A DNA stretch of 33,568 nt, from positions 11,889 through 45,456 of the forward strand of contig NZ_CDBI01000086.1 in assembly GCF_000820025.1 (NCBI RefSeq). Direction: 5' to 3'. Position numbers and translations under genes: made by a program. Positions within the stretch are counted from its first letter, which is position 1, and the number at the start of each line of letters is the position of its first letter. The notes beneath the pieces are model-generated. The model did no database searches and had not been told where the DNA came from. It was given only the letters and a program-made list of their open reading frames with translations. Of this stretch, positions 15,159-22,895 are shown in pieces. The DNA is from Aeromonas popoffii (GTDB taxonomy: Bacteria; Pseudomonadota; Gammaproteobacteria; Enterobacterales; Aeromonadaceae).

Positions 15159-15980
15159 TTACGCCGGCAAGACCCAGCGCTGCAACGCCAGCGCTATGCC
15201 GTCCTCGTTGTGATCGGCTGTCACCAGGTCGGCATGGGCCTGGACATGGGGGGCGGCATTGCCCATGGCGACCGCCAGCCCCACCTGCTCGAACATGCTG
15301 ATGTCGTTGTTGTTATCCCCAAACGCCACCACGTTTTCCATCCTTATCCCCTCGCTCGCCGCCCACTGGGCCAGCCGGTTGCCCTTGCTGCAACCGGGTT
15401 GCACCAGCTCCACCGCATAGGGGGCCGCCCAGTCGCGGGTAAAGGGCATCTGCTCGACCACCTCGCCCATAAAGGTGTGCAGGCGGGCAGGATCCTGATT
15501 GAACAGCTCCAGCTTCCAAATCGGGTACTTCAGCCAGCTCGTCAGATCGTCCGCAGGCAGCAGGGAGATCTTGAGATGATCCGGCTGATTGGCCGACCAG
15601 TGGCGTATTCGGGTCACGTGATCCTCGCAACCCAAGTAGCCGATCCCGTCGCTCAGGTGAAACAGGGCCCCCATCTGCTGCGCCTCAACCTCTCTCAGCA
15701 GTGCGGTGAGCGGCGCGACGGCCAGTGGATCGCCCGCCAGGATCCGATCCTGCGCCGGATCATAGAGATAAGCGCCATTGCTACAGATGATGGGGGTATC
15801 GAGGGCCAGCTCGTGGTGGAAGGGGCGTGCCGTCATAAAGTGGCGCCCCGTCACCAGCAGCACCTTGATGCCGTGGGCGCGAGCTTGCGCCAGTGCAGCC
15901 CGGGTTGCCGACGAGATCTGGTGATCCCGGGTCAGCAGGGTGCCATCCATATCCAGCGCGATGGCCTTGTACTCACTCAT
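15159..15980 (-). CDS. ybhA: HAD-superfamily phosphatase, YbhA-like (pyridoxal phosphate / sugar phosphatase)
   Basis: A 273-residue Cof-type (IIB) HAD phosphatase. The DxD catalytic motif is D10-x-D12 in ALDMDGTLL; later motifs are VTGRH, the cap domain, GCSKGNRLAQW (motif III Lys), and VVAFGDNNNDISM (motif IV). The combination VTGRH, ALDTP, NGAYLYD and ENVVAFGDNNNDISM resembles E. coli YbhA, which dephosphorylates pyridoxal phosphate and sugar phosphates. The exact substrate is uncertain. ATG 15980 is preceded by GGAGG. Confidence 0.85.
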   Translation of the reverse strand: MSEYKAIALDMDGTLLTRDHQISSATRAALAQARAHGIKVLLVTGRHFMTARPFHHELALDTPIICSNGAYLYDPAQDRILAGDPLAVAPLTALLREVEAQQMGALFHLSDGIGYLGCEDHVTRIRHWSANQPDHLKISLLPADDLTSWLKYPIWKLELFNQDPARLHTFMGEVVEQMPFTRDWAAPYAVELVQPGCSKGNRLAQWAASEGIRMENVVAFGDNNNDISMFEQVGLAVAMGNAAPHVQAHADLVTADHNEDGIALALQRWVLPA

Positions 15981-16120
15981 AGCTCCTCCAGCCTCAAACA
16001 AATCAGCAAAGAGCCTTACCGTCCCAGACCCGACGCCCCGATGCAAGCCTTGCCCGATAGCGGATCGCCGAACTGTGATCTGACTGGGGCACACGGCAAG
16101 TCCCTCGCGTCCACGGCTCC

Positions 16121-17359
16121 TCAACCCGGCTCGACACAGCTCGCCAGACGCTGGCGTCGATCAGCCCGTTTGCGCAGACCGTAGAAACCGAGGGCACAGA
16201 GCAGGCCAGAGATCGCTGCCAGATAGAAGGGCCACTCGGTACCCACCAGCAATGCCAGGCTGCCCACCACGACCGCCAGGATTGAGCCGACCACCGCCAA
16301 CCCGCGATAGAGCCCCATCGCCTGCCCCTGCTGCTCGGGGTGGCTACGGTTGGAGACCGCCACCGAAGTGGCCAGCTCCCCCAGGCTCATGCCGATGCCG
16401 GCCGGGATGAAGGTGAGCGCCAGCCCCCACCAGTGGCTGGGCAGGATAAAGAGCAACATGCCCGCCGCCATCACCAGATGGCCGACGATCCCGAGGGAGC
16501 TGCCGCGCCAATGGCGAGCGAACCGGGCACCGAGCCAGGAGCCCGCCATCATAGGTAGGCTCACCAGCACCGAGGCCTGCGCCAACTGGGCCGGATCCCA
16601 GGCCAGCCGATCCACCAGCCAGACGTTGAAGTAGGTGAAATAGAGCTGCACCGACCCGTAGCTGAGCAGGGTCAGCATGAAGTAGGGCAGCAGCGCCGGT
16701 TGCAGCAAGAGCTGACGGGAAGAGAGCGATGGCGCCTGCTGGCTGGGGGCAACCGGGGCCTTATTGGGCAACAACCAGAGCACCAGCAGCAGGTTGAACA
16801 GGGTCATCGCCACCGCCAACCAGGCGGCCAGGCTGTAATCCCCCGAGATCACCGCCGCGTAGCCTCCTATCATCGGTCCTACTACCCAGCCCAGATTCAT
16901 GCCGATGTTGATCCAGGCGAAGTTACGGGTCTTGGTCTGGCTACTGCTCATATCTGCCGCCATGGCCTGCACGATGGCGATGTTGCCATTGAAGAATCCC
17001 TCTACCACCCGACTCAGCAGCAAGAGTGGCAGGGATCGCCAGACGATCCCGAGCGCCATCAGGGCATACCCTGCCAGCACGCCGACCAGACAGACCGTCA
17101 GGATAGGTTTGCGGCCGTGGCGGTCCGAGAGTCGCCCCAGACTGGGGGATCCCACCAGTTGAAACAGCGGATAGAGCCCCATAATGACCCCCAGCCACAC
17201 TTTGCGGCTCCAGTCCGATGCCTCAGCTGTCAGCATACCCTGCGCCGGATCCAGCATCAGTGGCGCCAGCACGGGCGAGGGCAGGCTGAAGCCCGCTATA
17301 GCCAGTATCACCGTCATCACCAATACCCAGAGGGTCGCCTGTCCCTTGATCCCTTCCAT
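16121..17359 (-). CDS. MFS transporter (tetracycline-resistance-like drug/metabolite exporter)
   Basis: A 412-residue major facilitator protein with about 12 membrane helices. MFS motif A is present as GRLSDRHGRKP between helices 2 and 3, and the first half carries GWVVGPMIGGY, typical of the drug:H+ antiporter (TCR/Tet) branch. Substrate not assignable. I start at ATG 17359, with GAGG 5 nt upstream. It is divergent from a cysteine-rich regulator at 17543. An AT-rich inverted repeat overlaps its likely -10, suggesting that the neighbour represses it. Confidence 0.88.
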   Translation of the reverse strand: MEGIKGQATLWVLVMTVILAIAGFSLPSPVLAPLMLDPAQGMLTAEASDWSRKVWLGVIMGLYPLFQLVGSPSLGRLSDRHGRKPILTVCLVGVLAGYALMALGIVWRSLPLLLLSRVVEGFFNGNIAIVQAMAADMSSSQTKTRNFAWINIGMNLGWVVGPMIGGYAAVISGDYSLAAWLAVAMTLFNLLLVLWLLPNKAPVAPSQQAPSLSSRQLLLQPALLPYFMLTLLSYGSVQLYFTYFNVWLVDRLAWDPAQLAQASVLVSLPMMAGSWLGARFARHWRGSSLGIVGHLVMAAGMLLFILPSHWWGLALTFIPAGIGMSLGELATSVAVSNRSHPEQQGQAMGLYRGLAVVGSILAVVVGSLALLVGTEWPFYLAAISGLLCALGFYGLRKRADRRQRLASCVEPG

Positions 17360-17370
17360 GTCAGCCTCAT

Positions 17371-17396
17371 TAAATAAAGTTATTTGTTTATTTATA
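17371..17396 (-). promoter_or_regulatory. Promoter and inverted repeat before the MFS gene
   Basis: A -10-like TATAAA (17391-17396, minus strand) overlaps the inverted repeat TAAATAA (17371-17377) / TTATTTA (17388-17394). A repressor bound here would block the promoter and the translation start region of the exporter gene. Confidence 0.4.
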
Positions 17397-17542
17397 CTGA
17401 GCAAGGCGCATCATTAAGTAAAGTGAATAGTTGATTTAAATGTAGCAGCTCGCCATAATGGCCCCATGAACCTTCGTACTGACCAGATCCTCTTGCGATA
17501 CCCCGGATCCTTGGCGTACCTGTCGATAACGGGAAGCCCTCA

Positions 17543-18166
17543 ATGAACGCCAGCACCGACAAGATCCTGTTCCTGCTCAAGAGTCACGGGCCCCAGAGCG
17601 CCGCCACGCTGGGCGAGCAATTACAGATGACCTCCATGGGCGCCCGCCAGCATCTGACCGCGCTGGCATCCGAGGGCTGGGTGGGATTTCGTGATGAGGC
17701 GCGCGGCCGTGGCCGTCCGGTGCGCTTGTGGCATCTGACCGAGCAGGCCTGGCAGCGCTTCCCCGATAGCCACAGCGATCTGACGCTGCAGCTTATCGAT
17801 AATATCCAGCAGCTGTTTGGCGAAGTGGGCATGGAGCGGCTGATCCAGCAGCGGGAGCAGCAACAGCTGGGCCGTTATCAGGCACAGCTGACCCAGCCAG
17901 CGCTGGCTGACAGGCTGGCCGCCCTGAAAGAGCAGCGCACGCGAGAGGGCTATATGGCGGACATGCGCCAGGAGGAGGATGGCAGCTGGCTGCTATGGGA
18001 GAGCCACTGCCCGATCTGCGCGGCGGCGCGGGCGTGCCGCGGTTTCTGTCGTAGCGAGTTGGCGCTGTTTCGCCAACTGCTGGCGCCCGCCGGGGTGGAG
18101 CGGGAGCAATACCTGCTGGACGGGGATCACCGCTGTCTCTACCGCATCACGCCGCCGAGCCCTTAA
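17543..18166 (+). CDS. SufR-like/DeoR-type HTH regulator with C-terminal cysteine cluster
   Basis: A 207-residue transcription regulator. Residues 5-60 form a winged helix (DKILFLLKSHGPQSAATLGEQLQMTSMGARQHLTALASEGW, then RGRGRPVRLWHLT). The C-terminal part has cysteines C156, C159, C165, C169 and C198 in HCPICAAARACRGFC and DGDHRCLY, the pattern of the SufR-type family, members of which bind an [4Fe-4S] cluster. An iron-sulfur or redox sensing role is an inference. GGGAAG lies about 6 nt before the ATG. It is divergent from an MFS exporter, the likely target. No suf or isc genes are in the window. Confidence 0.8.
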   Translation: MNASTDKILFLLKSHGPQSAATLGEQLQMTSMGARQHLTALASEGWVGFRDEARGRGRPVRLWHLTEQAWQRFPDSHSDLTLQLIDNIQQLFGEVGMERLIQQREQQQLGRYQAQLTQPALADRLAALKEQRTREGYMADMRQEEDGSWLLWESHCPICAAARACRGFCRSELALFRQLLAPAGVEREQYLLDGDHRCLYRITPPSP

Positions 18167-18184
18167 TCGCCAAATGCCAGAAAC

Positions 18185-18216
18185 AACAAAGCAGGCGCCG
18201 GGATGCCTGCTTTGTT
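18185..18216 (+). terminator. Intrinsic terminator after the SufR-like gene
   Basis: A 12-bp perfect stem AACAAAGCAGGC / GCCTGCTTTGTT with an 8-nt loop, 18 bp after the stop. Confidence 0.85.
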
Positions 18217-18475
18217 GCCTTCGGGGGAGGGGGTGCTCTCGTTCCAGCCCGTCGTTTCCCGATAAGGTCGGACGGCTGATGGGGTTGGTGACCCGGTAAG
18301 GTCCTTCACCACAGAGACCCGGTCAGGTATCTGCTTTGCCACCGGAAGATGTAACCATAATATCCCTCACTGCGCGGTGAGTGGTTGCGAAGTAGCATGT
18401 ATTTTCAGTTGTTTTTGCAATAGTTCACCCTTAATCTAGGAAAAGTGAATTAGTAATTGCAACGAGGAACGGAGA
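18217..18475. other. Intergenic region before the Lrp/AsnC gene
   Basis: 259 bp without a gene. It holds an inverted repeat CTCAC-TGCGCG-GTGAG (18366-18381 region) and the dyad at 18415-18462. I see no small ORF with a ribosome site. Confidence 0.5.
18415..18462. promoter_or_regulatory. Extended dyad before the Lrp/AsnC regulator gene
   Basis: TTGCAA (18415-18420) and TTCAC (18424-18428) are mirrored by GTGAA (18445-18449) and TTGCAA (18457-18462), ending 13 bp before the ATG. The outer arm spacing differs by a few bases. Candidate autoregulatory site. Confidence 0.4.
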
Positions 18476-18952
18476 ATGCTGAAACTTGATCGCATAGACA
18501 GGCATATTCTGGAGTTGATGCAGGAAAATGGCCGCATCAGCAACCTGGAGCTGGCCGAGCTGGTCGGGCTCTCCCCCTCCCCCTGCTCCCGCCGGGTCAA
18601 GGCGCTGGAGGATGCAGGTCTCATCGATACCCACGTCACCCTGCTCAACGCCCGCCAGTTGGGGCTCACCCTCACCGCTTATATTCATATCTCCATGGAC
18701 AGACACACGCCGGAGCGGTTCGAGAATTTCGACAAGGCCATCAAGGAGCTGCCCGAGGTGCTCGAGTGCGACCTCATTACCGGCAACGACGCCGACTACC
18801 AGCTCAAGGTGGTGGTGCGGGACATGGAACACTACCAGCACTTCCTGCTGGACAAGCTGACCCACATTCCGGGCGTGACCGGGGTGCGCTCCAGCTTCGT
18901 ACTGCGCCGCATCAAGCACAAGACGGCGCTGCCGCTCAATCATCTGGGGTAG
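18476..18952 (+). CDS. Lrp/AsnC-family transcriptional regulator
   Basis: A 158-residue regulator. Residues 1-60 form the AsnC-type helix-turn-helix (LDRIDRHILELMQENGRISNLELAELVGLSPSPCSRRVKALEDAGLI); the remainder is the RAM ligand-binding domain with LECDLITGNDADYQLKVVVRDMEHYQHFLLDKL and IPGVTGVRSSFVLRRIKHKTALPL. Usual length for local Lrp-like regulators. Family members respond to amino acids. No target gene is evident next to it, and it ends with a bidirectional terminator. GAGG lies 8 nt before the ATG. A dyad upstream suggests autoregulation. Confidence 0.92.
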   Translation: MLKLDRIDRHILELMQENGRISNLELAELVGLSPSPCSRRVKALEDAGLIDTHVTLLNARQLGLTLTAYIHISMDRHTPERFENFDKAIKELPEVLECDLITGNDADYQLKVVVRDMEHYQHFLLDKLTHIPGVTGVRSSFVLRRIKHKTALPLNHLG

Positions 18953-19014
18953 GGTCGCCAGCGGCCGCGATGGCAGAGCGGTACTCTCTCTACCATCACG
19001 ACAAAACCGATAAC

Positions 19015-19045
19015 AAAAAGAGGAGGCTCAGGGCCTCCTCTTTTT
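19015..19045. terminator. Bidirectional terminator between convergent genes
   Basis: AAAAAGAGGAGGC / GCCTCCTCTTTTT, 13-bp perfect stem with a 5-nt loop and A/T tracts on both sides. It serves the Lrp gene (+) and the small exported protein gene (-). Confidence 0.9.
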
Positions 19046-19073
19046 CATTTTTGCTTGCTGGATGGCACGTCTG

Positions 19074-19391
19074 TCAGACCGCAACCTGGCTGACATCCTG
19101 CACCTGCAGCAGCCAGCCTGCCTGCTCCTGCTGGGGCTCACCGCTCACCCGCAACCGCTCGCCAGTGGGTACCCGCTGCCCCTGGGGCAGAGAGACCAGC
19201 AGACTCTCGCTGCCGTTGTCGAACAGCCAGCGGTCTTCGCCCAGCGGCTCGATCAGATAACCTTCCATCTCCACTCTGGACTCAGCTTGCCAGGATGGCG
19301 CTACGGAATCTCGGCTCTCGATGAAATCCCCCTGAACACCAAAACTGGATAGCCCCCACAGAATGGAGAGCCCGACCAAAGATGTTTGCAT
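19074..19391 (-). CDS. Small exported protein, possible OB-fold
   Basis: A 105-residue protein with a signal peptide (MQTSLVGLSILWGLSSFGVQG). The mature part, VEMEGYLIEPLGEDRWLFDNGSES... followed by GERLRVSGEPQQEQAGWLLQVQDVSQ, alternates strands in the way of bacterial OB-fold (BOF/YgiW-like) periplasmic proteins; this is a tentative fold call. AGGAG lies 7-8 nt before the ATG at 19391, which is preferred to the longer open frame starting at 19466. Confidence 0.6.
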   Translation of the reverse strand: MQTSLVGLSILWGLSSFGVQGDFIESRDSVAPSWQAESRVEMEGYLIEPLGEDRWLFDNGSESLLVSLPQGQRVPTGERLRVSGEPQQEQAGWLLQVQDVSQVAV

Positions 19392-19512
19392 CTTGTCTCT
19401 CCTCTTTTGGAACTGTGGGGCCAGTATGGGAAGAGAAAACTGAGCGCACCATGAATAAGATGGCAAAGTGCAGGCGAGATCGCGAAAAAAGCTGGTCAGC
19501 TGGCCAATTGTG

Positions 19513-19761
19513 TCATTTTATGGCGTCTGGATCACACGGATTGGCGGCATCATCTACTATCCGTTCACCTCTTGGCTGATTCGTCCAACTGGCCACTCCG
19601 CCATGCTCCGCGCAGATCCCCTCTTCGACCAGGGCCTGGACCTGGGTACCGTCCTTGCAGATCGCCTGCCAGGCATCATCGTCTATCTCCATCAAGAGCG
19701 TATCGGGGCCGGAACTACAAGCTGTCAGCAACAGGGTAAACAGGGGCAACAGAATTTTCAT
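19513..19761 (-). CDS. Small lipoprotein of unknown function
   Basis: An 82-residue protein with a clear lipoprotein signal, MKILLPLFTLLLTACSS (lipobox LTAC, Cys15). The mature segment has two more cysteines and one near the end (AICKDG, GICAEHGG, NPCDPD) that could form a disulfide. GAGGATCC precedes the ATG. It starts 35 bp after the stop of the OhrR-like gene on the same strand and may be cotranscribed with it. Confidence 0.65.
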   Translation of the reverse strand: MKILLPLFTLLLTACSSGPDTLLMEIDDDAWQAICKDGTQVQALVEEGICAEHGGVASWTNQPRGERIVDDAANPCDPDAIK

Positions 19762-19796
19762 GGGGTGGATCCTCAGACTGTATGGGTTGGCCGCAC

Positions 19797-20222
19797 TCAG
19801 CGCCCCAGTTGCGCAGAGATACGATCGCAGAGCTGCTTGAGCTGAGCCAGCTCAGCATCGGCTAAATCCACCTGATTGCGCAAGTTGTCCGCCAGACAGC
19901 ACTCTTTAACCTCCTGCTGCAACTGGCGCCCAGCCTCGGTCAGACCGATGCATTTTTGCCGCTCATCCTCGCAGGAGATGGTGCGGGTCAGCCAGCCCTT
20001 GCTCTCCAGCCGCTTGACGATGGGGGTCAGGGTCCCCGCATCCAGCCCAGTCTCCTGGCCAATCTCCTTGAGACTGACCTCATCTCGTGCCCACAGCGAC
20101 AGCATCACCAGGTACTGGGTATAGGTGAGATCCAGCCGGTCCAGCAGCGGCCGGTAGGCGCGCATCACGGCATTGGAGGCACTGTAGAGGGCAAAACAGA
20201 CCTGTTTTTTCAATTCACTCAT
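19797..20222 (-). CDS. ohrR: MarR-family regulator, OhrR-like (organic peroxide sensor)
   Basis: A 141-residue winged-helix protein. It matches OhrR through QVCFALYSASNAVMRAYRPLLDRLDLTYTQYLVMLSLW and LDAGTLTPIVKRLESKGWLTR. The N-terminal Cys9 in QVCFALY corresponds to the conserved peroxide-reactive cysteine of OhrR; further cysteines occur near the wing (ISCEDERQKC) and C-terminus (KECC), resembling two-cysteine OhrR types. The ATG at 20222 has GAGG about 8 nt upstream; the frame is open further. The usual partner ohr is not next to it: the divergent side holds only a truncated oxidoreductase gene. Symbol given by similarity and is tentative. Confidence 0.8.
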   Translation of the reverse strand: MSELKKQVCFALYSASNAVMRAYRPLLDRLDLTYTQYLVMLSLWARDEVSLKEIGQETGLDAGTLTPIVKRLESKGWLTRTISCEDERQKCIGLTEAGRQLQQEVKECCLADNLRNQVDLADAELAQLKQLCDRISAQLGR

Positions 20223-20255
20223 GGGGGCACCTCGCTGACAAGTGGGGCCAGTATA

Positions 20256-20272
20256 CCCCAGTAAAATTGGGG
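20256..20272. promoter_or_regulatory. Inverted repeat before the OhrR-like gene
   Basis: CCCCA-GTAAAAT-TGGGG, 5-bp arms around an AT-rich centre, 34 bp before the ATG. Possible operator; does not match the classic OhrR site well. Confidence 0.3.
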
Positions 20273-20317
20273 ACCGAATAATTTGCACGCAAAACAGTTG
20301 CCAGTCTCCACATTCAG

Positions 20318-20542
20318 GATTGGCCTGAATTTATCCGCCAACGCCTCACCATGCGGGGGCTCATCGTATTCGAACACTGGCAGCGCTACGGCGAGTTTCT
20401 GGCCGAGGTGTCCCCGGCCGTCGACACCGGATCACGCCAGGCTGAAGCGACTCTCTATCAGGGGCTGGCCAGCATGCCGCAGGCCTTCCTCGGTCTGTTC
20501 GAGGGATGTCACACCGGCAAAATGCGGGTCCAGCGGGACTGA
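20318..20542 (+). pseudogene. 3' remnant of an NADP-dependent MDR oxidoreductase (CurA/YncB-like)
   Basis: The frame from about 20318 to the TGA at 20540-20542 encodes the last 74 residues of a zinc-less MDR oxidoreductase: FIRQRLTMRGLIVFEHWQRY, EFLAEVSPAV, YQGLASMPQAFLGLFEG, TGKMRVQ. This matches the C-terminus of CurA/YncB-type NADPH-dependent oxidoreductases (about 330-345 residues). The N-terminal three quarters, with the NADP fold, are missing, and no start with a ribosome site precedes it. The likely explanation is a deletion that fused the 3' end to the ohrR promoter region. Confidence 0.75.
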
Positions 20543-20653
20543 GTCACCGGACTGATCCATCACGCCGCAGGCGACTTGCATGACGGGCCCAGCCGCCCTA
20601 AGGTGGGCACGTTTTTATGGTGCAATACGCCGTTTCAGCAAGGAGCTTTTCTT

Positions 20654-21097
20654 ATGTCTACTCCCTATCCCCGCGTCGGTGTCGGCGTTATCTTGACCAA
20701 CAGCCAGGGCCAGGTGTTGCTTGGCAAGCGCAAGGGCAGCCATGCCCCCTACTGGTCCATCGCCGGCGGCCATCTGGAGCTGGGTGAGAGCTTCGAATCG
20801 GCGGCGATCCGGGAAGTGGCCGAGGAGACGGGGTTCAGGATCAGCAATCCCAGCGTCATCGCCGTCACCAACAACCTGGAGACCTGGCGCGAGAGCGGGC
20901 TGCACTACATCTCGGTCACCCTGCTGGCCCGGGTGGAAGGGGAGCCGCAACTGCTGGAGCCGGAAAAATGCGAGGGCTGGGTCTGGTGCGATCCCCGCGA
21001 CCTGCCAGAGCCCCACTTCGATGCCAGCCGCCAATCAATCGCCTGCTGGCTGGCCGACCGTTGCTACCTGCCTCAACCAGGCCAGCCGACAGAGTGA
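20654..21097 (+). CDS. Nudix hydrolase, NUDT15/MTH2-like
   Basis: A 147-residue Nudix protein. The box G39-x5-E45-x7-R53-E54-V-x-E57-E58-x-G60-F61 (within GGHLELGESFESAAIREVAEETGF) is intact, so it should hydrolyse a nucleoside diphosphate-X substrate with Mg. The N-terminal RVGVGVILTNSQGQVLLGKRKGSHAPYWSIAGGHLE and LPEPHFD region resemble NUDT15/MTH2-type nucleotide triphosphatases. Substrate unproven. ATG 20654 has AAGGAG about 8 nt upstream; an earlier ATG at 20576 lacks one. Confidence 0.85.
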   Translation: MSTPYPRVGVGVILTNSQGQVLLGKRKGSHAPYWSIAGGHLELGESFESAAIREVAEETGFRISNPSVIAVTNNLETWRESGLHYISVTLLARVEGEPQLLEPEKCEGWVWCDPRDLPEPHFDASRQSIACWLADRCYLPQPGQPTE

Positions 21098-21147
21098 CCA
21101 TTGCCTGCTGACTGGCAGTACGCTGCTCTTTGCCAGCCACCCCCGAT

Positions 21148-21176
21148 TTGTCATAAAAAAGTCACCGCTTTGTCAT
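21148..21176 (+). promoter_or_regulatory. Candidate Pho box (three 7-mers at 11-bp period) before chrA
   Basis: TTGTCAT (21148-21154), AAGTCAC (21159-21165) and TTGTCAT (21170-21176), each separated by exactly 4 bp. PhoB boxes are CTGTCAT-type direct repeats with a 4-bp AT-rich spacer. The first and third match 6/7, the middle 5/7; the second spacer is CGCT, not AT-rich. The GTG start lies 43 bp on. Confidence 0.5.
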
Positions 21177-21219
21177 ATCATCCCAACCGGGTCTATGAGG
21201 ACAACGAGGAGGTGAACAG

Positions 21220-22374
21220 GTGGGGCAGGTATTCATTCAATTTCTGTGGTTGGGCTGTGTCAGCTTCGGCGGGCCCGCCGCCCATATCGGTTATTTCCAG
21301 CGCACCTTCGTCGAACGGCTGGGCTGGCTGAGTCAGGCCGAATTCGCCCAGCTGCTGGCGTTGTGTCAGTTGCTGCCGGGCCCAGCCTCCAGCCAGCTCG
21401 GCTTCGCCATCGGCCGCCACAAGGCAGGCCTGGGCGGGGCACTGGCCGCCTTTCTCGGCTTTACCCTTCCCTCCTTCCTGCTGTTGATGGCCGCCGCCAT
21501 CGGGGTGGGACAACTAACGGCCAACCTCTGGCTGGATGCCGCCCTGCACGGCCTCAAGTTGCTGGCGTTGGTGGTGGTCGCAGATGCTGTGCTCACCATG
21601 AGCCGTCAGTTCTGCAAGACGGCGCTGGCCCAGGGGATCATGGTGGCAACAGCCGCTGCGCTCTGGTGGCAACCCGGGCTCTTGACACAGCTCGGCCTCT
21701 TGCTCGGCGCCGCCCTGCTCTGTGCCCGCGTCGGGGAGTCGCAAGCCCAAGGCCCACAGCCCTCGCCCACTCAACCAATATCGATGCGCCAGCCCCACTG
21801 GCCCACCCTGCTGCTGTTTGCCCTGCTGTTTGTCGGCCTGCCGCTGCTGGCCACTGGCCCCGCCAGCCAGCTGGTCGCCGACTTCTACCGGGCGGGTAGC
21901 CTGGTGTTTGGCGGCGGCCACGTGGTGCTGCCTTTGCTGCAAGAGAGCGTGGGCCACACCCTCAACGAGCAGCAGTTTCTGACTGGCTACAGTCTGGCCC
22001 AGCTGGTGCCCGGCCCCATGTTCACCCTGGCCACCTATCTCGGCGCTCAGCTGCTACCAACCACGCCGCTGGCAGGAGCCCTGCTGGCGACCCTGGCGCT
22101 GTTCCTGCCCGGCTTTTTGCTGTTGTGGGCCCTGGGGCCTTGCTGGCAGGGCTGGCTGGCCCGCCCCCGGTTGGCAGGGGCCGTGATCGGCATCAACGCC
22201 GCCGTGGTGGGCTTGCTGTTGGCGGCGCTCTATCAACCGGTGTGGCAGAGCGCGGTACAGGTGCCGACCGATCTGGCGCTGGCCGCCGTCGGCTTCTATC
22301 TGTTGCGAATATTGAAGCTGCCCATTCTGGCCATTGCCGCACTGCTGGTGGGGGCCGCCATGCTGCTGGCCTGA
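21220..22374 (+). CDS. chrA: Chromate transporter ChrA (long-chain CHR family)
   Basis: A 384-residue membrane protein with two tandem CHR domains. Domain 1: LGCVSFGGPAAHIGYFQRTFV, CQLLPGPASSQLGFAIG (residues 10-65). Domain 2: LVFGGGHVVLPLLQES, QLVPGPMFTLATYLGAQLLP (about residues 225-290). Each domain has about five to six hydrophobic helices. ChrA exports chromate and can move related oxyanions such as sulfate. The start is a GTG (21220) with AGGAGGT 6 nt upstream. A Pho-box-like repeat precedes it. It ends in a shared bidirectional terminator with msrB. Family certain; physiological substrate inferred. Confidence 0.88.
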   Translation: MGQVFIQFLWLGCVSFGGPAAHIGYFQRTFVERLGWLSQAEFAQLLALCQLLPGPASSQLGFAIGRHKAGLGGALAAFLGFTLPSFLLLMAAAIGVGQLTANLWLDAALHGLKLLALVVVADAVLTMSRQFCKTALAQGIMVATAAALWWQPGLLTQLGLLLGAALLCARVGESQAQGPQPSPTQPISMRQPHWPTLLLFALLFVGLPLLATGPASQLVADFYRAGSLVFGGGHVVLPLLQESVGHTLNEQQFLTGYSLAQLVPGPMFTLATYLGAQLLPTTPLAGALLATLALFLPGFLLLWALGPCWQGWLARPRLAGAVIGINAAVVGLLLAALYQPVWQSAVQVPTDLALAAVGFYLLRILKLPILAIAALLVGAAMLLA

Positions 22375-22400
22375 ACCAGATGGTGGACGATGCACCATAA

Positions 22401-22434
22401 AAAAACGGCGCCTCCGTGATGGGGCGCCGTTTTT
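22401..22434. terminator. Bidirectional terminator between chrA and msrB
   Basis: AAAAACGGCGCC / GGCGCCGTTTTT, 12-bp perfect stem around a 10-nt loop, A-tract on the left and T-tract on the right, so it works for the convergent chrA and msrB. Confidence 0.9.
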
Positions 22435-22452
22435 CATGTTCAAACTGGTCGC

Positions 22453-22839
22453 TCAGGCCTCGGGATCGAAATCCAGACTCAGACTGTTGACGCAGTAACG
22501 CTGCCCGGTCTCGGTCGGCCCGTCGGGAAAGACGTGCCCCAGGTGGGATCCGCACTGGCTACAAGTGATCTCCACCCGCTTCATGCCGTGGCTTCTGTCC
22601 TCTGTGTAGGTCACTGTGCCCTCGATGGCCCGATCGAACGAAGGCCAGCCACAGCCGGAGTCAAACTTTGCTCCTGAGTGAAACAGCACGCTCTTGCAGC
22701 AGACGCAGAGATAGTCACCACTCTTGCGGTTGTGGAGCAGGGCGCCGCTGTAGGGCTGCTCGGTGCCCTTCTCCCAGCAGACACGAAACTGCTCCGCACT
22801 CAGCTTGTTGCGCCACTGCTCAGAATTGTTGTTGCTCAT
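22453..22839 (-). CDS. msrB: Peptide-methionine (R)-S-oxide reductase MsrB
   Basis: A 128-residue cytosolic thiol reductase that repairs methionine-R-sulfoxide. The structural zinc site is C45-x2-C48 and C93-x2-C96 ([11 protein letters not shown]), the catalytic cysteine is C116 in [11 protein letters not shown], and C63 in SGCGWPSF is the resolving position. Full length for the family. AAGGAG precedes the ATG. It lies 56 bp after the glgX stop, on the same strand, with no clear terminator between, so read-through from the glycogen operon is possible. Confidence 0.95.
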   Translation of the reverse strand: MSNNNSEQWRNKLSAEQFRVCWEKGTEQPYSGALLHNRKSGDYLCVCCKSVLFHSGAKFDSGCGWPSFDRAIEGTVTYTEDRSHGMKRVEITCSQCGSHLGHVFPDGPTETGQRYCVNSLSLDFDPEA

Positions 22840-22895
22840 ACCGACTCCTTGCCATTTATCACGGCGCCCAGCATAGCCAGTCAGGCCGCTTTGCT

